DNA of 64,000 nt from Gallalistipes aquisgranensis (GTDB taxonomy: Bacteria; Bacteroidota; Bacteroidia; Bacteroidales; Rikenellaceae). The notes under the pieces are model-generated. The model searched no databases, was not told where the DNA came from, and worked only from the letters and a program-made list of their open reading frames with translations. Below, piece after piece: positions 17,670 through 26,280 of the stretch (its first letter is position 1; every line of letters starts with the position of its first letter). Position numbers and translations under genes: made by a program. The stretch lies in the NCBI RefSeq assembly GCF_014982715.1, contig NZ_JADCJY010000001.1, forward strand, positions 1,984,001 to 2,048,000, in the 5' to 3' direction.

Positions 17670-19470
17670 AGGCCGGATAGTAGATTTGCATATTTTTCAC
17701 GTAATCGACCAGGGCCGGCCGCGTGATCGTATCGGTGAGGTACTGTTCCACGATCAGGCTGGCGATCGGCGCGGCGATCGTGGCCCCGAAACGTCCGTTT
17801 TCGACATAGACCGACACGGCGATCTTCGGGTTCTCGCGCGGAGCGAAACAGAGGAACGTGGAGTGGTCGGCCCCGTGCGGATTCTGGGCCGTGCCCGTCT
17901 TGCCGCAGATGTCGAGCCCCTCGACCTGTGCGATGCGGCCCGAACCGCCGTCCCGGTTGACGGCCCGCCACATTCCCTCGACCACCGGGTCGAAATATTT
18001 CGGGTCGACCATCGTGGTGTGGCGTTCGTAGAACCGCCGGTCGATCGAATCCCGGTCGTGAATCCGTTTGACCACGTGAGGCGTATAGTAATACCCCCGG
18101 TTGGCCACCGTGGCGGCCAGGTTGGCCATCTGCAGGGGGGTACAGCCCAGTTCGCCCTGTCCGATGGAGAGAGAAATGGTGGTCAGCGAGTTCCAGCTGC
18201 CCCGGTAACGTTTGTTGTAGAACTCCGAAGTGGGAACATAGCCGTTCAGCTCGCCCGCGAAATCGGAATGCAGGCTTCTCCCGTACCCGAAACTGCGGAC
18301 ATACTCGGCCCACACGTCGAACCCTTTCTTGACGCTGCCGTATTTCCGGTTGTCCACGATATTCCGGAACACGAAACAGAAATAGGCGTTGCAGGAGGTC
18401 TGCACCGCCTCGACCATGTTCAGCGGCGAGCCGTGGGCATGGCACTTCACGCCCCGGCCCACGGTATACCCCATGTGGCACGGATACAGCTGCTCGGGAC
18501 GCAACACCCCTTCCTGCATGCCGATCAGCCCGTTCACCAGCTTGAACGTGGAGCCGGGAGGATATTTGGCCATCACCGCCCGGTTGAAGAGCGGGTGCCG
18601 CTTGTTGTTGAGCAGTTTCATGTAGTTGTTGCCCCGGTCGCGGCCGATCAGCTCGTCCGGATCATAGGTGGGACTGCTGGCCATGATCAGAATCTCCCCG
18701 GTCGAGGGTTCGATCGCCACGATGCTGCCTACTTTTCCCTCCATCAGCTCCTCGCCCAGCGCCTGGAGCCGGGCGTCGATCGAACAGGTGATGGCCGTAC
18801 CGGGCGTGGCCAGCGTATCATACATCCCGTCGCGGTACGATCCCTTCGAGATGCCGAACACGTCCACCATGTTGACCTTCACACCCTTCTGCCCCCGGAG
18901 CACCTCCTCGTAGGCCAGTTCGATTCCGCTCATGCCGATATAGTCGCCGCTGCGGTAGTAGCCCGCCGTGTCCCGCTCCAGAATGCGGTCGGTCACCTCG
19001 CCCACGTAACCGAGCAGGTTGCCGGCTATTTTTCTCGGATAGGAACGCACCGTACGGTACACCGTATAGAAACCCGGGAACGTCCGCTCTTCGAGCCGGA
19101 GCTTCACCTCCTTGGGCAGTTGTTTGAAGAGCACCGAAGGCCGGCGGCGGGAGAAATTGGAGGCCTTGCGCAGCTCCTTGCGGATCTGGGGAACGGTCGC
19201 CCCGATGATATTGCCCAGCAGGACGGTGTCGAACGGTTTCACGTCGCGCGGCACCACCATCAGGTCGTAGGCCTCCCGGCTCTGCACGAGAAACTCGCCG
19301 TTGCGGTCGTACACCTCCCCCCGCGGCGGATACTGCACTTCGTAACGCAGCACGTTGTTGGCCGCGTCCTCCTTGTAGGTCCCGTCCACCACCTGAATGT
19401 AGAACAGCCGCACGAGGATCACGACAAACGTCCCGACCACCACTCCCGACAATATTCTCCTGCGCTCCAT
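17659..19470 (-). CDS. mrdA: Penicillin-binding protein 2 (elongasome transpeptidase)
   Basis: Encodes 603 residues from the ATG at 19468-19470, nine bases after the mreD stop; a TTG four codons upstream is less likely. One N-terminal membrane helix is followed by the pedestal domain and a transpeptidase domain. The penicillin-binding motifs are present: YPPGSTFKLVNG (SxxK), QTSCNAYF (SxN) and ICGKTGTAQNP (KTGT). It cross-links peptidoglycan in the elongasome with RodA, whose gene overlaps its 3' end. Confidence 0.97.
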   Translation of the reverse strand: MERRRILSGVVVGTFVVILVRLFYIQVVDGTYKEDAANNVLRYEVQYPPRGEVYDRNGEFLVQSREAYDLMVVPRDVKPFDTVLLGNIIGATVPQIRKELRKASNFSRRRPSVLFKQLPKEVKLRLEERTFPGFYTVYRTVRSYPRKIAGNLLGYVGEVTDRILERDTAGYYRSGDYIGMSGIELAYEEVLRGQKGVKVNMVDVFGISKGSYRDGMYDTLATPGTAITCSIDARLQALGEELMEGKVGSIVAIEPSTGEILIMASSPTYDPDELIGRDRGNNYMKLLNNKRHPLFNRAVMAKYPPGSTFKLVNGLIGMQEGVLRPEQLYPCHMGYTVGRGVKCHAHGSPLNMVEAVQTSCNAYFCFVFRNIVDNRKYGSVKKGFDVWAEYVRSFGYGRSLHSDFAGELNGYVPTSEFYNKRYRGSWNSLTTISLSIGQGELGCTPLQMANLAATVANRGYYYTPHVVKRIHDRDSIDRRFYERHTTMVDPKYFDPVVEGMWRAVNRDGGSGRIAQVEGLDICGKTGTAQNPHGADHSTFLCFAPRENPKIAVSVYVENGRFGATIAAPIASLIVEQYLTDTITRPALVDYVKNMQIYYPAYGK

Positions 19471-19478
19471 CCCCGGCC

Positions 19479-19997
19479 TCAATTCTTAGCGGTTCCCTTT
19501 ATAACGAACAGAAACTGAAAAAAGTATATCAGCAGGGCGGTCACCAGCGTACTGAGCACGATCCGCACCAGCGTCAGGTAGTAATAACTCCACGTCAGCG
19601 ATTCGAACGTGAAGAAGATGAAACATTGCAGCAGGATGAGGACCAGCAGGTAGCGCAGATACTTCTTGCGGCCCAGCCGCCCAATGCAGGGCACGCCTCC
19701 GCCCATCACATCCTCCTTGCCCGCCGTGAGCGTCAGGACGGACGGACGCAGGAAAGCCGTGGCCAGCGTGGCGATCGTATTGATTCCCGCCGTACCCATA
19801 ATCATGTCCATCACGCCCCCCAGCAGGAAGCCCAGCAGCAACAGTGCAGCCCGGTTGATCTCCATCGGCAGCATCACGACGAAGGCGATGTAAACCAACG
19901 GATTGACATACACGCTAAGGTTCAGGTTGTTGAACAGGAAAATCTGCAACAACACGACGATCACGAAAAGCAGGGTATATTCCAAAAAGCGGTACAT
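19479..19997 (-). CDS. mreD: Rod shape-determining protein MreD
   Basis: Encodes 172 residues with about five to six hydrophobic segments, matching the small integral membrane component of the MreBCD elongasome. The sequence itself is poorly conserved, and identification rests on topology and on its place between mreC (19 bp upstream) and mrdA (8 bp downstream). Confidence 0.92.
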   Translation of the reverse strand: MYRFLEYTLLFVIVVLLQIFLFNNLNLSVYVNPLVYIAFVVMLPMEINRAALLLLGFLLGGVMDMIMGTAGINTIATLATAFLRPSVLTLTAGKEDVMGGGVPCIGRLGRKKYLRYLLVLILLQCFIFFTFESLTWSYYYLTLVRIVLSTLVTALLIYFFQFLFVIKGTAKN

Positions 19998-20015
19998 ATT
20001 CGCAGTTTCTCCGTG

Positions 20016-20849
20016 TCAATATCCGGCCGACCGGGCCTCCTGTTCCAGGGCCGTCCGTTCGGCGCCATCCATATATTTCACCAGCAGCACGTCGGTCAGC
20101 GCGGGAATACGGGCGGCCAGACGCACCTTCACGTCGTAGAAGGTGGCATTGTTGAGCGTCCACTCCTCCACGGTGCCGATCATCATGTCGGGCGGAAAGA
20201 TCGAAGAGTAGTCCGTCGTCACGATGGTGTCCCCCCGCGAGAGCTCGGCGTATTTGGGGATTTCGGTGAGGATCACATACTGGTGGTCGAGACCGTCCCA
20301 GTAGATCGACCCGAAATAGTTTTCCCCCTTGATTTTTCCGCTGGTACGGAAATTCCGGTTGAGCACCGACATGCAGACCGCGAACCGGTCGCTGCACGAC
20401 AGCACATAACCCACCATGCACCCCTCGGGCGAGAGCACCGCCATGTCGGCCTCCACCCCGTCGCGCAGCCCCTTGTTCAAGGTGAGATAGTTCTCCTGCC
20501 GGGTGATCGAGTTGTTGACCACACGGGCCGAGGCGTACAGATAAGCGTTCAACTCCCCTTCGGGCGTCTTTCTCACCAGCGCCGAATCGGGGCCCTCGTA
20601 GGCAGCCAGCCGGTTGCGCAACTCCGTCACCTCGTCCAGCAGAAGACGGTTGTCCCGTTTCAGCGTGAAATAGTGGTTGACGTCGGAGAAAAAGCCGTAC
20701 ACGCCTCCCACGACGCCGTTCGAGGCCGTGAGCAGTTTCGCCTTGGTGTAACTCGTGCTGTTCGCATAGTAATGCAAAGCCAAAAACTCAAGAACGATGA
20801 AGAGCAGCAGCACGTAGATCTTCTTGAGGAACAGCACCAGTTTAATCAT
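20016..20849 (-). CDS. mreC: Rod shape-determining protein MreC
   Basis: Encodes 277 residues: a short cytoplasmic start, one membrane helix (about residues 10-27), a coiled-coil stretch (about 60-90, with RDNRLLLDEVTELRNRLAAYE) and the periplasmic beta-domain with NFRTSGKIKGENYFGSIYWDG and GDTIVTTDYSSIFPPDMMIG. MreC links MreB filaments to the periplasmic synthases. It lies 106 bp after mreB, with a hairpin in between. Confidence 0.95.
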   Translation of the reverse strand: MIKLVLFLKKIYVLLLFIVLEFLALHYYANSTSYTKAKLLTASNGVVGGVYGFFSDVNHYFTLKRDNRLLLDEVTELRNRLAAYEGPDSALVRKTPEGELNAYLYASARVVNNSITRQENYLTLNKGLRDGVEADMAVLSPEGCMVGYVLSCSDRFAVCMSVLNRNFRTSGKIKGENYFGSIYWDGLDHQYVILTEIPKYAELSRGDTIVTTDYSSIFPPDMMIGTVEEWTLNNATFYDVKVRLAARIPALTDVLLVKYMDGAERTALEQEARSAGY

Positions 20850-20876
20850 CTCCGACCAATCTCTTATGAACCGATC

Positions 20877-20908
20877 AAAGAGTATCCCGCTTTCGCCGGA
20901 TACTCTTT
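20877..20908 (-). promoter_or_regulatory. Intercistronic hairpin between mreB and mreC
   Basis: AAAGAGTATCC (20877-20887) pairs with GGATACTCTTT (20898-20908) around a 10-nt loop. On the minus strand only a short T stretch (CTTTGATC) follows, so it may act as a partial terminator or a 3' stabilising structure that keeps mreB levels above mreC and mreD. This is inference from position. Confidence 0.5.
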
Positions 20909-20955
20909 TCTCCTTTGTATTCCGCGGTTTTCCCGCCTCCGGGTCTCCCTCCCGA

Positions 20956-21975
20956 TCACTTCATCAGGAACGAGAACTTGTTGATATTCTTCAGCGCGAT
21001 ACCGGTTCCGCGAGCCACGGCCCTCAGCGGGTCCTCGGCGATCACGAACGGAATGTTCGTCTTTTCGCTCAGCCGCTTGTCGAGCCCCTTGAGCAGGGCA
21101 CCGCCGCCGGCCAGGTAAACGCCCTTGCGCACGATGTCGGTATAGAGTTCCGGAGGAACCATCTCCAGCACCTTCATCACGGTGGCGTCGATCTTCACCA
21201 GCGACTTTTCGAGCGCGTAGGCCACTTCGCTGTACGAGAGGCTCAGCGTCGAAGGCAGGGAGGTGAGAATGTTGGGACCCGTCACCTGGAAATCCTCCGG
21301 TTCGTCCTCCAGTTCCGACACGGCGGCACCCACGGCGATCTTGATGTCCTCGGCCGTCCGCTCGCCGATGCGGATGTTGTGCTGCTGGCGGACATAGCTC
21401 TGGATGTCTTCGGTAAAGACGTCGCCCGCCACGTTGATGCTCTCGCTGCACACGATACCGCCCAGCGAGATGCAGGCGATCTCGGTCGTACCGCCGCCGA
21501 TGTCGATGATCATGTGGCCTTCGGGCGCCTCCACGTCGAGGCCGGCACCCAGGGCGGCGGCCATCGGCTCGTAGATCATGTACACCTCCCGGCCTCCGGC
21601 GTGCTCGGCCGAATCGCGCACCGCCCGGATCTCCACGTTGGTCGAGCCCGACGGAATGCAGATCACCATCTTGAGCGAAGGACTGAACAGATGGCCCGAG
21701 GTCTTCACCTTCTTGATCATGCCGCGCAGCATCAGCTCCGTGGCGTTGAAGTCGGCGATCACGCCGTCCTTGAGCGGGCGGATCGTCTTGATATTCTGGT
21801 GGGTCTTGCCGTGCATCTGGCGGGCCTGGTTACCGATCGCCACCAGCTTGCCGCTGTGGAAGTCGAGGGCCACGATCGAAGGTTCGTCCACCACGATCTT
21901 CCCGTTATGGATAATGATCGTATTGGCCGTCCCCAGGTCGATCGCCAGTTCCTGTGTCAATGAAAAAAGTCCCAT
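20956..21975 (-). CDS. mreB: Actin-like rod shape protein MreB
   Basis: Encodes 339 residues, the usual length. Actin-fold motifs are seen: AIDLGTANTIIIHNGKIVVDEPSI (phosphate 1), MIIDIGGGTTEIACISLGG (phosphate 2) and GVYLAGGGALLKGLDKRL (adenosine). It assembles membrane-associated filaments that guide the elongasome. It lies 25 bp after purH on the same strand, so its transcription may depend in part on the purH promoter. Confidence 0.97.
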   Translation of the reverse strand: MGLFSLTQELAIDLGTANTIIIHNGKIVVDEPSIVALDFHSGKLVAIGNQARQMHGKTHQNIKTIRPLKDGVIADFNATELMLRGMIKKVKTSGHLFSPSLKMVICIPSGSTNVEIRAVRDSAEHAGGREVYMIYEPMAAALGAGLDVEAPEGHMIIDIGGGTTEIACISLGGIVCSESINVAGDVFTEDIQSYVRQQHNIRIGERTAEDIKIAVGAAVSELEDEPEDFQVTGPNILTSLPSTLSLSYSEVAYALEKSLVKIDATVMKVLEMVPPELYTDIVRKGVYLAGGGALLKGLDKRLSEKTNIPFVIAEDPLRAVARGTGIALKNINKFSFLMK

Positions 21976-22000
21976 TTTCGTCTCTTATCGCAATGTAATC

Positions 22001-23542
22001 CTAATGCTTGAAATGGCGCATGCCCGTGAAGACCATCGTCATGCCGTGGGCGTCGCAATACTCGATGCTCTCGTTGTCGCGCACCGAACCACCCGGCTGG
22101 ATCACGGCGTCGATTCCCTCGGCGTGCGCGATCTCCACACAGTCGGCGAAGGGGAAGAAGGCATCCGACGCCATCACGGCACCCTTCAGGTCGAAGCCGA
22201 ACCCCTTGGCCTTCTCGATGGCCTGCTTCAGCGCATCCACCCGAGAGGTCTGGCCCACGCCGCTGGCCAGAATCGTGTTGTCCTTGGCCAACACGATGGC
22301 GTTGCTCTTGGAGTGTTTCACCAGGATATTGGCGAAAATCATATCTTTCATCTGCGCCTCGGTAGGCACCGCCCTGGTCACGGTCTTCATCTCCGTATCG
22401 CGTCCGCCCACCTTCAGGTCGCGGTCCTGCACGGCCACGCCGTTGAGCATGCTGCGGAACTGCTTCGGACAGCGGGTCGTGTCCTTCATCCGCAGGATGA
22501 TGCGGTTCTTCTTGGTCTCCAGAATCTCCAGCACGCCGTCGGCATAGCCCGGAGCGATCACCACCTCGGCGAAGAGCTTGGTCACCTCCTCGGCCGTGGC
22601 CTTGTCCATCTCGCGGTTACAGATCAGCACGCCGCCGAACGCCGATACGGGATCGGCCGCCAGCGCCGCCTTGTAGGCCTCCGCCAGCGTGGAACGCGTG
22701 GCGATACCGCAAGCGTTGTTGTGCTTCAGAATGGCGAAGGTCGGCTCCGAGAACTCCTCGATCAGATTCACTGCGGCGTCGATGTCCAGCATGTTGTTAT
22801 AGGAGATCTCCTTGCCGTGCAGCTTTTCGAACATGGCATCCAGATCGCCGTAGAAGACGGCCGCCTGGTGGGGATTCTCCCCGTAACGCAGCGTCACGCC
22901 CTCCTTGTGGCTCGCCTTGAAGGCGGGAATGTTCTCCGTCCGGTTGAAATAGCGGAAAATGGCCGTATCGTAGTGCGAGCTTACGTTGAAGGCATGGGCG
23001 GCGAAACGGCGGCGCTGCTCCAGCGTGGTGGCGCACTCCTGCTTTTCGAGCAGTTCGTACAGTTCGGCATACTGGTCGACCGAACCCACGATCACCACAT
23101 CCTTGTAGTTCTTCGCGGCAGCCCGGATCAGGGAGATGCCGCCGATGTCGATCTTCTCGATGATGGCCTGGTCGTCGGCACCCGAAGCCACCGTCTGCTC
23201 GAAGGGATAGAGATCGACGATCACCAGGTCGATCTCCGGAATTTCGTACTGGGCGAGCTGCTCCCGGTCGCCCTCGTTGTCACGGCGGGCCAGGATACCT
23301 CCGAACACTTTGGGATGCAGGGTCTTGACCCGTCCGCCCAGAATCGAGGGATACCCCGTCAGGCCCTCCACGGAACGGGCCCCGACGCCCAGCCCCTCGA
23401 TAAACTTCAGGGTTCCTCCCGTAGAGTATATCTCAACGCCGCAAGCGGCCAGTTTGCGGACGATTTCATCCAGTCCATCTTTGTAATAAACAGATATTAA
23501 CGCACTCTTGATCTTTTTCACGCCGATTCGGTTTTTATGCAT
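22001..23542 (-). CDS. purH: Bifunctional AICAR formyltransferase/IMP cyclohydrolase
   Basis: Encodes 513 residues from the ATG at 23540-23542; a GTG further upstream is less likely. It performs the last two steps of IMP synthesis. The N-terminal IMP cyclohydrolase (MGS-like) domain begins IKSALISVYYKDGLDEIV and carries STGGTLKFIE. The C-terminal AICARFT domain has LRYGENPHQAA, NNACGIATRS, AFGGVLICNRE and the ending VIQPGGSVRDNE...GMTMVFTGMRHFKH. It is the first gene of the unit leading into mreBCD, mrdA, rodA and the P-ATPase. Confidence 0.97.
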   Translation of the reverse strand: MHKNRIGVKKIKSALISVYYKDGLDEIVRKLAACGVEIYSTGGTLKFIEGLGVGARSVEGLTGYPSILGGRVKTLHPKVFGGILARRDNEGDREQLAQYEIPEIDLVIVDLYPFEQTVASGADDQAIIEKIDIGGISLIRAAAKNYKDVVIVGSVDQYAELYELLEKQECATTLEQRRRFAAHAFNVSSHYDTAIFRYFNRTENIPAFKASHKEGVTLRYGENPHQAAVFYGDLDAMFEKLHGKEISYNNMLDIDAAVNLIEEFSEPTFAILKHNNACGIATRSTLAEAYKAALAADPVSAFGGVLICNREMDKATAEEVTKLFAEVVIAPGYADGVLEILETKKNRIILRMKDTTRCPKQFRSMLNGVAVQDRDLKVGGRDTEMKTVTRAVPTEAQMKDMIFANILVKHSKSNAIVLAKDNTILASGVGQTSRVDALKQAIEKAKGFGFDLKGAVMASDAFFPFADCVEIAHAEGIDAVIQPGGSVRDNESIEYCDAHGMTMVFTGMRHFKH

Positions 23543-23556
23543 GTTACACGATTGGG

Positions 23557-23588
23557 CAAAGATAAAAAAAAGCGTACACTCCACCCAA
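23557..23588 (-). promoter_or_regulatory. Promoter of the purH-mre unit
   Basis: On the minus strand, TTG (23586-23588), a 21-nt spacer and a perfect TATCTTTG box (23557-23564) lie 15 bp before the purH ATG. This short divergent region also serves gpsA on the other strand. Confidence 0.6.
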
Positions 23589-23606
23589 TATTTAGCAAAA
23601 ATTGTG

Positions 23607-23614
23607 TAGGTTTG
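23607..23614 (+). promoter_or_regulatory. -7 box for gpsA-pgi
   Basis: TAGGTTTG fits TAnnTTTG and lies 22 bp before the gpsA ATG. A clear -33 TTG at the right distance is not seen. Confidence 0.45.
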
Positions 23615-23636
23615 TGAACCAATTCAAACCGAACCG

Positions 23637-24644
23637 ATGGGATACACGATAGACAGGGACGCCCGCTGCGCCGTGATCGGATATGGCAGCTGGGCCACAG
23701 CCCTGGTAAAGATCATTCTCGAAAACGAAACCTCCGTGGGATGGTACATCCGCAACCGCGACGTACTGGAGCACGTGAAGCGATACAAGACCAATCCGCG
23801 CTACCTGCGCGACGTCCATTTCTACACCAACAACCTCAAGATGTCGGACGACCTGGACGCCGTGGTGCGCGAGGCGGAGGTCATCGTGCTGGCCGTTCCC
23901 TCGGCTTTTCTGAAAGTGACGCTGGAGCCTCTCACCGAACCGCTGAAGGACAAGTTCATCATTTCGGCCATCAAGGGGATCATCCCCGGCGACTACCTCA
24001 CCGTAGCCGAGTACATGAACCGCACCTACGGCATTCCCTTCGACCAGATCGGGATCGTCACCGGGCCCTGCCACGCCGAGGAAGTGGCGCTCGAAAGGCT
24101 CTCCTATCTGACGATGGTCTGCAAGGAGATCGGGAACGCCCGCACCCTCAGCGAAAAACTCCGGACCAGCTACATCAACGTCAGCTGCTCGACCGACATC
24201 TACGGCACGGAGTATGCGGCCGTCATCAAGAACATCTACGCCGTGGCGGTGGGAATCGCCGTGGGGCTGGGATACGGCGACAACTTCCTGGCCGTGCTGA
24301 TCTCGAATGCGGCCATGGAGATGGGCCGTTTCCTCGAAGGGACCTATCCCGCCCCGCGGGACATCAACGCCTCGGCCTATCTGGGCGACCTGCTGGTGAC
24401 CTCCTACTCCCAGTTCAGCCGCAACCGCACCTTCGGACTGATGATCGGGAAAGGCTATTCGGTCAAGACGGCCCAGATCGAGATGAGCATGGTGGCCGAA
24501 GGGTACTACGCCTCGGAGTGTATCCACCAGATCAACAAACGGTTCGGGATCGACATGCCCATCGCCGAGACCGTACACCGGATCGTCTACGAAAACGCCC
24601 TGCCGGCCGATGCCATGCGCCGTCTGACCAAGAAATTAGTTTAA
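23637..24644 (+). CDS. gpsA: Glycerol-3-phosphate dehydrogenase [NAD(P)+]
   Basis: Encodes 335 residues. It reduces dihydroxyacetone phosphate to sn-glycerol 3-phosphate for phospholipid synthesis. The Rossmann motif is [15 protein letters not shown]. Further family blocks are [33 protein letters not shown] and the catalytic-domain segment [22 protein letters not shown] with the conserved Lys. It starts a two-gene unit with pgi, 17 bp downstream, and is divergent from purH. Confidence 0.95.
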   Translation: MGYTIDRDARCAVIGYGSWATALVKIILENETSVGWYIRNRDVLEHVKRYKTNPRYLRDVHFYTNNLKMSDDLDAVVREAEVIVLAVPSAFLKVTLEPLTEPLKDKFIISAIKGIIPGDYLTVAEYMNRTYGIPFDQIGIVTGPCHAEEVALERLSYLTMVCKEIGNARTLSEKLRTSYINVSCSTDIYGTEYAAVIKNIYAVAVGIAVGLGYGDNFLAVLISNAAMEMGRFLEGTYPAPRDINASAYLGDLLVTSYSQFSRNRTFGLMIGKGYSVKTAQIEMSMVAEGYYASECIHQINKRFGIDMPIAETVHRIVYENALPADAMRRLTKKLV

Positions 24645-24661
24645 CACACAGAGATACGATT

Positions 24662-26008
24662 ATGAAAACACTCAAGATCGACACATCGAAAGTCTCCGGG
24701 GCCGTCACCCCCGCCGAAATCGCCGCACTGAAAGGAGCCGCCGAAGAGGCGAACGCCCTGCTGTACAGCAAGAAGGGGGCCGGAAGCGACTTCCTGGGCT
24801 GGGTGAACCTGCCCTCTTCGATCGACGCCGCCCAACTGGCCGACATCGAAGCGACCGCCCGTTCGCTCCGCGCCAAGGCGGAGGTCATCGTGGTGATCGG
24901 CATCGGAGGCTCCTACCTCGGGGCCAAAGCCGTGCTGGAAGCCATGAGCGACAGCTTCTCGCTGCTGCGGCGCAGGAAAGGCGAGCCGGTCGTGGTTTTC
25001 GCCGGCCAGAACATCAGCGAGGACTACATCTCCGAGCTGCTCGGGGCCGTGAAAGAGTTCTCGATCGCAGCCATCGTCATTTCCAAATCGGGAACCACGA
25101 CCGAGCCGGCCATTGCTTTCCGCATCCTCAAATCGGAGATCGAAGCCCGTTACGGCAAGGCCGAAGCCGCCACGCGCATCGTAGCGGTGACCGACCGTGC
25201 CCGCGGCGCGCTGAAAAAACTGGCCACGGACGAGGGTTACAAAACCTACGTCATTCCGGACGACGTGGGCGGACGTTTCTCGGTGCTGACTCCCGTGGGA
25301 CTGCTGCCGCTGGCCGCCGCCGGAGTGGACATCGCGGCGCTGGTAGCCGGAGCGCAGGAGATGGAGAGGGCCACCGGCACGGACGTCCCGTTCGAGGAGA
25401 ACCCCTCGGCACAGTATGCCGCCGTACGCAACGCACTCTACCGCAAGGGATTCAAGATCGAAATCCTCGCCAGCTTCGAGCCCAAGCTGCAATACGTAGC
25501 CGAGTGGTGGAAACAGCTCTACGGCGAAAGCGAAGGCAAGGAGCACAAGGGCATCTTCCCGGCCAGCGTGACGCTCACGGCCGACCTGCACTCCATGGGC
25601 CAATACATCCAGCAGGGCGAGCGGATACTGTTCGAGACGGTCATCGGCGTGGGACAGCCCGCCCACACCTTCACGATCGAAGCCGACAGGGAGAATCTGG
25701 ACGGTCTCAATTTCCTGGCCGGCAAACGGATCAGCGAAGTGAACCGAATGGCCGAACTGGGCACCATGCTGGCCCACGTGGACGGCGGCGTGCCCAATAT
25801 CCGGGTGGAAATCCCGAAGATCGACGCCCGTTCGATCGGCGCCCTGCTCTACTTCTTCGAGAAGGCCTGCGGCATCAGCGGCTACATGCTGGGCGTGAAT
25901 CCGTTCGATCAGCCGGGCGTGGAAGCCTACAAGAAAAACATGTTCGCCCTGCTCGACAAACCCGGCTACGAAGCCGAAGGGGCTGCGATCCGGGCCAAAC
26001 TGAAATAA
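24662..26008 (+). CDS. pgi: Glucose-6-phosphate isomerase
   Basis: Encodes 448 residues from the ATG at 24662; the frame is open far upstream through gpsA but only this part matches the family. It interconverts glucose 6-phosphate and fructose 6-phosphate. SIS-fold signatures are [35 protein letters not shown] and [16 protein letters not shown]. The C-terminal catalytic segment is [21 protein letters not shown] with the catalytic Lys. The length is that of the shorter, Bacillus-like PGI type. A strong terminator follows 20 bp after the stop. Confidence 0.96.
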   Translation: MKTLKIDTSKVSGAVTPAEIAALKGAAEEANALLYSKKGAGSDFLGWVNLPSSIDAAQLADIEATARSLRAKAEVIVVIGIGGSYLGAKAVLEAMSDSFSLLRRRKGEPVVVFAGQNISEDYISELLGAVKEFSIAAIVISKSGTTTEPAIAFRILKSEIEARYGKAEAATRIVAVTDRARGALKKLATDEGYKTYVIPDDVGGRFSVLTPVGLLPLAAAGVDIAALVAGAQEMERATGTDVPFEENPSAQYAAVRNALYRKGFKIEILASFEPKLQYVAEWWKQLYGESEGKEHKGIFPASVTLTADLHSMGQYIQQGERILFETVIGVGQPAHTFTIEADRENLDGLNFLAGKRISEVNRMAELGTMLAHVDGGVPNIRVEIPKIDARSIGALLYFFEKACGISGYMLGVNPFDQPGVEAYKKNMFALLDKPGYEAEGAAIRAKLK

Positions 26009-26027
26009 CCCCGTCCGACAGGAACCA

Positions 26028-26063
26028 AGGGCCGGCCTCTCGAAAGGGCCGGCCCTGTTTTTT
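26028..26063 (+). terminator. Terminator of gpsA-pgi
   Basis: AGGGCCGGCC (26028-26037) pairs with GGCCGGCCCT (26047-26056) around a 9-nt loop and is followed by GTTTTTT. Confidence 0.9.
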
Positions 26064-26176
26064 CCGGGTCCGGCCAACCATCGGACAACCGGCCGTTTCC
26101 GGCTGCCCGGGGACCGCTTCCGTTCTCCTTCCGCCTGCCCTGCCACGCCCGCACGGTCCGCTTCGATCCCTCCGGC

Positions 26177-26215
26177 AAAAAAAGCGTGTGCGGACCGAAG
26201 TTCCGCACACGCTTT
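26177..26215 (-). terminator. Terminator of ppdK
   Basis: On the minus strand a 14-bp stem (26181-26194 with 26202-26215, AAAGCGTGTGCGGA and its complement) runs into seven T residues (26177-26183). It lies 66 bp after the ppdK stop. Confidence 0.9.
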
Positions 26216-26280
26216 CATTCGTCGGATTTCATGAGAGCGAACGGACTGTCACAGCCCGCCGCCACTCCACTCTTTCCCGC

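Noticed and set aside
23741-24661. Upstream extension of the pgi frame
   Set aside because: It overlaps gpsA in another frame and has no resemblance to PGI; the ATG at 24662 gives normal length.
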